Shown: one piece after another, positions 61,456 to 64,000 of the stretch
How positions within the stretch are numbered: the first letter of the stretch is position 1
Layout of the letters: each line of letters begins with the position of its first letter
NCBI GenBank assembly: GCA_025403435.1
Contig: CM046348.1
Span: 10,472,606 to 10,536,605, forward strand
Reading direction: 5' to 3'
Length of the DNA stretch: 64,000 nucleotides
Source of the DNA: Artocarpus heterophyllus
Taxonomy: Eukaryota; Streptophyta; Magnoliopsida; Rosales; Moraceae
Notes under the pieces: generated by a model
Told to the model about the DNA's origin: nothing
The model's database searches: none
The model's input: only the letters and a program-made list of their open reading frames with translations
Translations under genes and position numbers: made by a program

Positions 61456-62057
61456 TTCCTATGATGTGTTTGTGAGATATATTTATGAAAAGCATTTTAA
61501 GAAATGTATTAAGAATTATGCATTATTAAAAGAAATGTTTTATGAAGGAAGGTTTTAACATTTTGTGAGATTATGTTTGAATTAACTGAGCGAAAGCTCA
61601 TTAAAAATTCCTTCATACTACAGGTAGTCCTATAGGAGACCAATATGACTAGTTGAGGAGCTCGGTGTTATAGAGAGACAGATGCAAAGGTTAGGTATAG
61701 ATACCACTACATTTTGTTTCCGCTACTTAAAAAAAAAGTTTTCTTCCACTATTTGAAGCAGTGTTTTAAAAGTCTTAAAAAAGTTAATGTTTAAGGAAAT
61801 ATTCTATAAGGAATGTTTTATGAAAAACATTTTAAAAGATATATTTTACGAAATGTTCTGAATAATTTTAAAGTCAAGTGTTGAGTTATGTCTCAATTTC
61901 TGTTACCACGTAAGTTGCAACAGTTTTAAGCAGGTTTTAAAATATGTTATTAAGAAAAAAAAATTATAGGGTATTTTTCTTACTAAAAAGTAAGATTAAA
62001 GTTAAAAAATGACGTTTAAGAAAGCTAAATAACAACTTGAAAAAGTGGGTCGTCATA

Positions 62058-63064
62058 AGTGCCTTTGCTGATAAGTCCTTTGCCATGCTCGCGAGCTTTG
62101 TCGCAGCTCCTACTCAAGCCATTGCCTTCGTTGCAGCTTCAACTTGTGCCATTGTTGTCATCGAGGGAATCGACGACTACTGCCTTTGCAAGCGCACTTG
62201 AATTGCACCATCGCCAGCGCCATGAAGGTCGATGACTATTGCCTTTATGAGCTTTAACGACTACTCCCACACAATGTTAGTAAAATTTTTTATATGTGTT
62301 GAAATTAGGGTTTTAGTAGCTATCTTATGAAATAGAAATTAAGGTGTTAGTAGCTATCTTGTGAAATAGAGTTTTTTTTTTTTTAGATTTCTAAATACAA
62401 GGTGTATGTTATTGATTATGAAATTGAAGATGAAATGACAACAAATTTGTTTCTGAATTTGAATTTTACATTTTATTTTCATAAGTTCAATTAATTTTTA
62501 TTCTATGAGTTGAAGAGCTATGTATGAGATTGAGGGATGGGATTAAAGGAAATGTAAATTTGTGGCAATTTGCCTTTTGGCTTTACTTTATTGTCATACT
62601 ATAGCTTAGAAAAATTCTTACTTGGAGCTCGGTTGATTGATGGCTATAGAGAAGGGGGCTTCTCAAATTTGTTTGGACTTTTTTTTTTTTTGGTTGAAGA
62701 GGATTCACAAGGAAGCTACCTCAGGAACGGGCGAAGTTGGATGGTGACGCCATGTTCATGCCACCGTTGAAGGAGCAATACTATTTTGGAGATGGTTTAG
62801 AGTGATGGGACTGGGCTCGTCAGAGGTTGAAAGCCATGGGGTGGTGCAACAAGGATGGGTTGTGGAGCGATTGCTCTTGAAAATTTTTAATTGTTTTTAA
62901 AAATTATTTTTAGGATAAAATTTGATGTAGAAGAGACCATATGAACCCTCGGTGAGATTTAATATGAAACATTAGATTCCCTACCAGTGGAGAAAAGTAA
63001 AGTCCCTACTAGGGGAAAATCTACAATAGTGTGCACTCTTGGCGCATTATCTATAGTGTCTAAG
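62058..63064. other. intergenic, no gene seen
   Basis: GC-richer repeated phrases (GATGACTATTGCCTTTATGA, GACGACTACTGCCTTTGCAA) lie at 62058-62270. A short tandem GTAGCTATCTTATGAAATAG pair lies near 62309 and 62351. The open frame at 62570-62770 has no recognisable homology. Confidence 0.35.
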
Positions 63065-63608
63065 GGTATGCTTGTTTCATGTATTCTTTGAACTCAATGG
63101 ACTCAAATTTGTATTCAAGTATCATGAATCATTTGGATACGTGTTTGTTTCCCCTAAAATCTGAATTATTTGAGTATTAAGAATCCAAGTTTTCAGAATT
63201 CTCATCTTCACTTAAACTTTTGATACTCGGATATCTTTACTATATTAAAAATTAAAATTCTATATCTTATATTTGAGAAAAAAAATCATAACTTCTTCAT
63301 TTGATATCCAATTGAGATGATTCTTTTTTCACTATCTTCATAATGAAGAGATGAATAAATAAAGATCTATATTGTATATTTTTTAAGATCATTAACATCA
63401 AGATTTTATTAGATTTATTAAATCAAAAACTATCTTCACTACTTTTTTAAACACAAATTCTAATTTTATTTCACACTCAGATTAAAACTTAAATGCACAT
63501 CCAAACATCAATTCAAATAATAATTCAAATCACTAACTCAAATCCCAATTTAAATCACACTAACTCAAATTAAATCACTAATTTGCATCTATTTACCAAA
63601 CGGACCCT
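63065..63608 (+). mobile_element. MITE copy D (hAT-like family)
   Basis: It starts AAGGGTATGCTTGTTTC and ends TTTACCAAACGGACCCTAAA. The interior is collinear with copy B (TTTGATACTCGGATATCTTT, AATTGAGATGATTCTTTTTT, TAAATGCACATCCAAACATC). Confidence 0.65.
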
Positions 63609-63788
63609 AAATGTATGTCGTTAAGATTAAATCTTGCGGCAACAAATGCTTGAGTTGCACAAGTGAAGTCGTGGACTTGAGCGTAGGCTATAAAGATATG
63701 AAATTGTAAAGGAAAAAAAATAGACGGTTTTTCTGCTGCAGTCAGGCGAAGGGCAGAGGAGGAAATAAAAAAAAAGGGTATTTGAAGG

Positions 63789-63960
63789 GTAGTGGAAACT
63801 GTTGGTTAGAACTATTTTTACTGTACCATGTGAGAGCTTTACACTGTAGCAATTTTTATTTTTATTTATTTATTTTTGTTGTTACTGTAACATGTGGGAG
63901 TTTTATATTGTTCATAACTGAGTTTCAAACAGGGAAAAATGGAAATGGCAAGAAGATGTT
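63789..63960 (+). mobile_element. diverged relative of the Tourist-like MITE at 26472-26649
   Basis: It shares CATGTGAGAGCTTTACACTG, TTGTTACTGTA(A/G)CATGTG and TTCATAACTGAG in the same order. The ends are decayed. Confidence 0.55.
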
Positions 63961-64000
63961 TATCCCCAACAACAAATAAAAAAAAAAAAGAAAAAAAGAA

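Larger units (their letters stand above)
57922..62057 (+). mobile_element. large solo LTR, about 4.1 kb, same family as 32874-35444
   Basis: It starts TGTGACACCCAAGAATTTTC and ends GTGGGTCGTCATA. CTTATAAATACC near 58845 is a plausible promoter. The proposed target duplication is poor (ATTGT and AGTGC). It aligns with the minus-strand copy at 32874-35444 but is longer, partly through internal tandem duplications at 60864-61455. No gag-pol sequence is present; unknown superfamily. Confidence 0.65.

Overview
The window is nuclear DNA of a flowering plant, most likely a eudicot. The genes have GT-AG introns, a plastid FtsH-like protein and plant-specific families (DUF1262, FLX-like, KIN-type LEA). 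The intergenic space is AT-rich and full of plant retroelements and MITEs. I could not identify the species from sequence alone.

Five protein-coding genes look intact once their exons are joined. They are an inactive plastid FtsH homologue of the FTSHI3 type (670-3560, +, 4 exons); mitochondrial proline dehydrogenase (8979-11710, -, 4 exons); an archaeal-type cofactor-independent phosphoglycerate mutase (21600-24517, +, 5 exons); a DUF1262 protein of unknown function (25580-27627, +, 2 exons); and type-2 tryptophan synthase beta (36247-39377, +, 6 exons). They are independent nuclear genes separated by kilobases and do not form a pathway cluster. ProDH, KIN-type LEA and TrpB2 relatives are stress or amino-acid genes, but I infer no functional link from their proximity.

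Two genes are broken. One is a KIN2-like LEA gene at 18367-19075, with an in-frame TGA at codon 16 and a ruined last exon. The other is an FLX-like gene at 42325-44900, with introns kept, several Gln-codon-to-stop changes, frameshifts, and a 641 bp solo LTR inserted in an exon.

The rest is mobile-element territory. A degenerate L1-type LINE (about 47650-57400, -) carries a copia element (52257-56391, -) inserted in its ORF1 with a perfect 5 bp target duplication. The copia element has lost nearly all of its reverse transcriptase and RNase H but kept its LTRs, primer-binding site and polypurine tract. Solo LTRs lie at 13804-15839 (perfect ATCCA duplication), 43168-43808, 32874-35444 and 57922-62057; the last two are one family in opposite orientations. 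A roughly 0.6 kb MITE family has four copies (1-235, 40893-41486, 41487-41930, 63065-63608), and a Tourist-like MITE sits in the DUF1262 intron. Other repeats include a cluster of short B-box-containing units (31545-32280), AT-rich duplications upstream of ProDH, and several minisatellites.

I found no CRISPR array, operon, tRNA or rRNA gene, and no convincing new multi-gene system. The most unusual items are the in-frame internally deleted copia element, the alternating B-box repeat cluster, the paired large solo LTRs and the two decaying genes. All exon boundaries were read by eye from splice consensus and reading-frame continuity, without transcript data.
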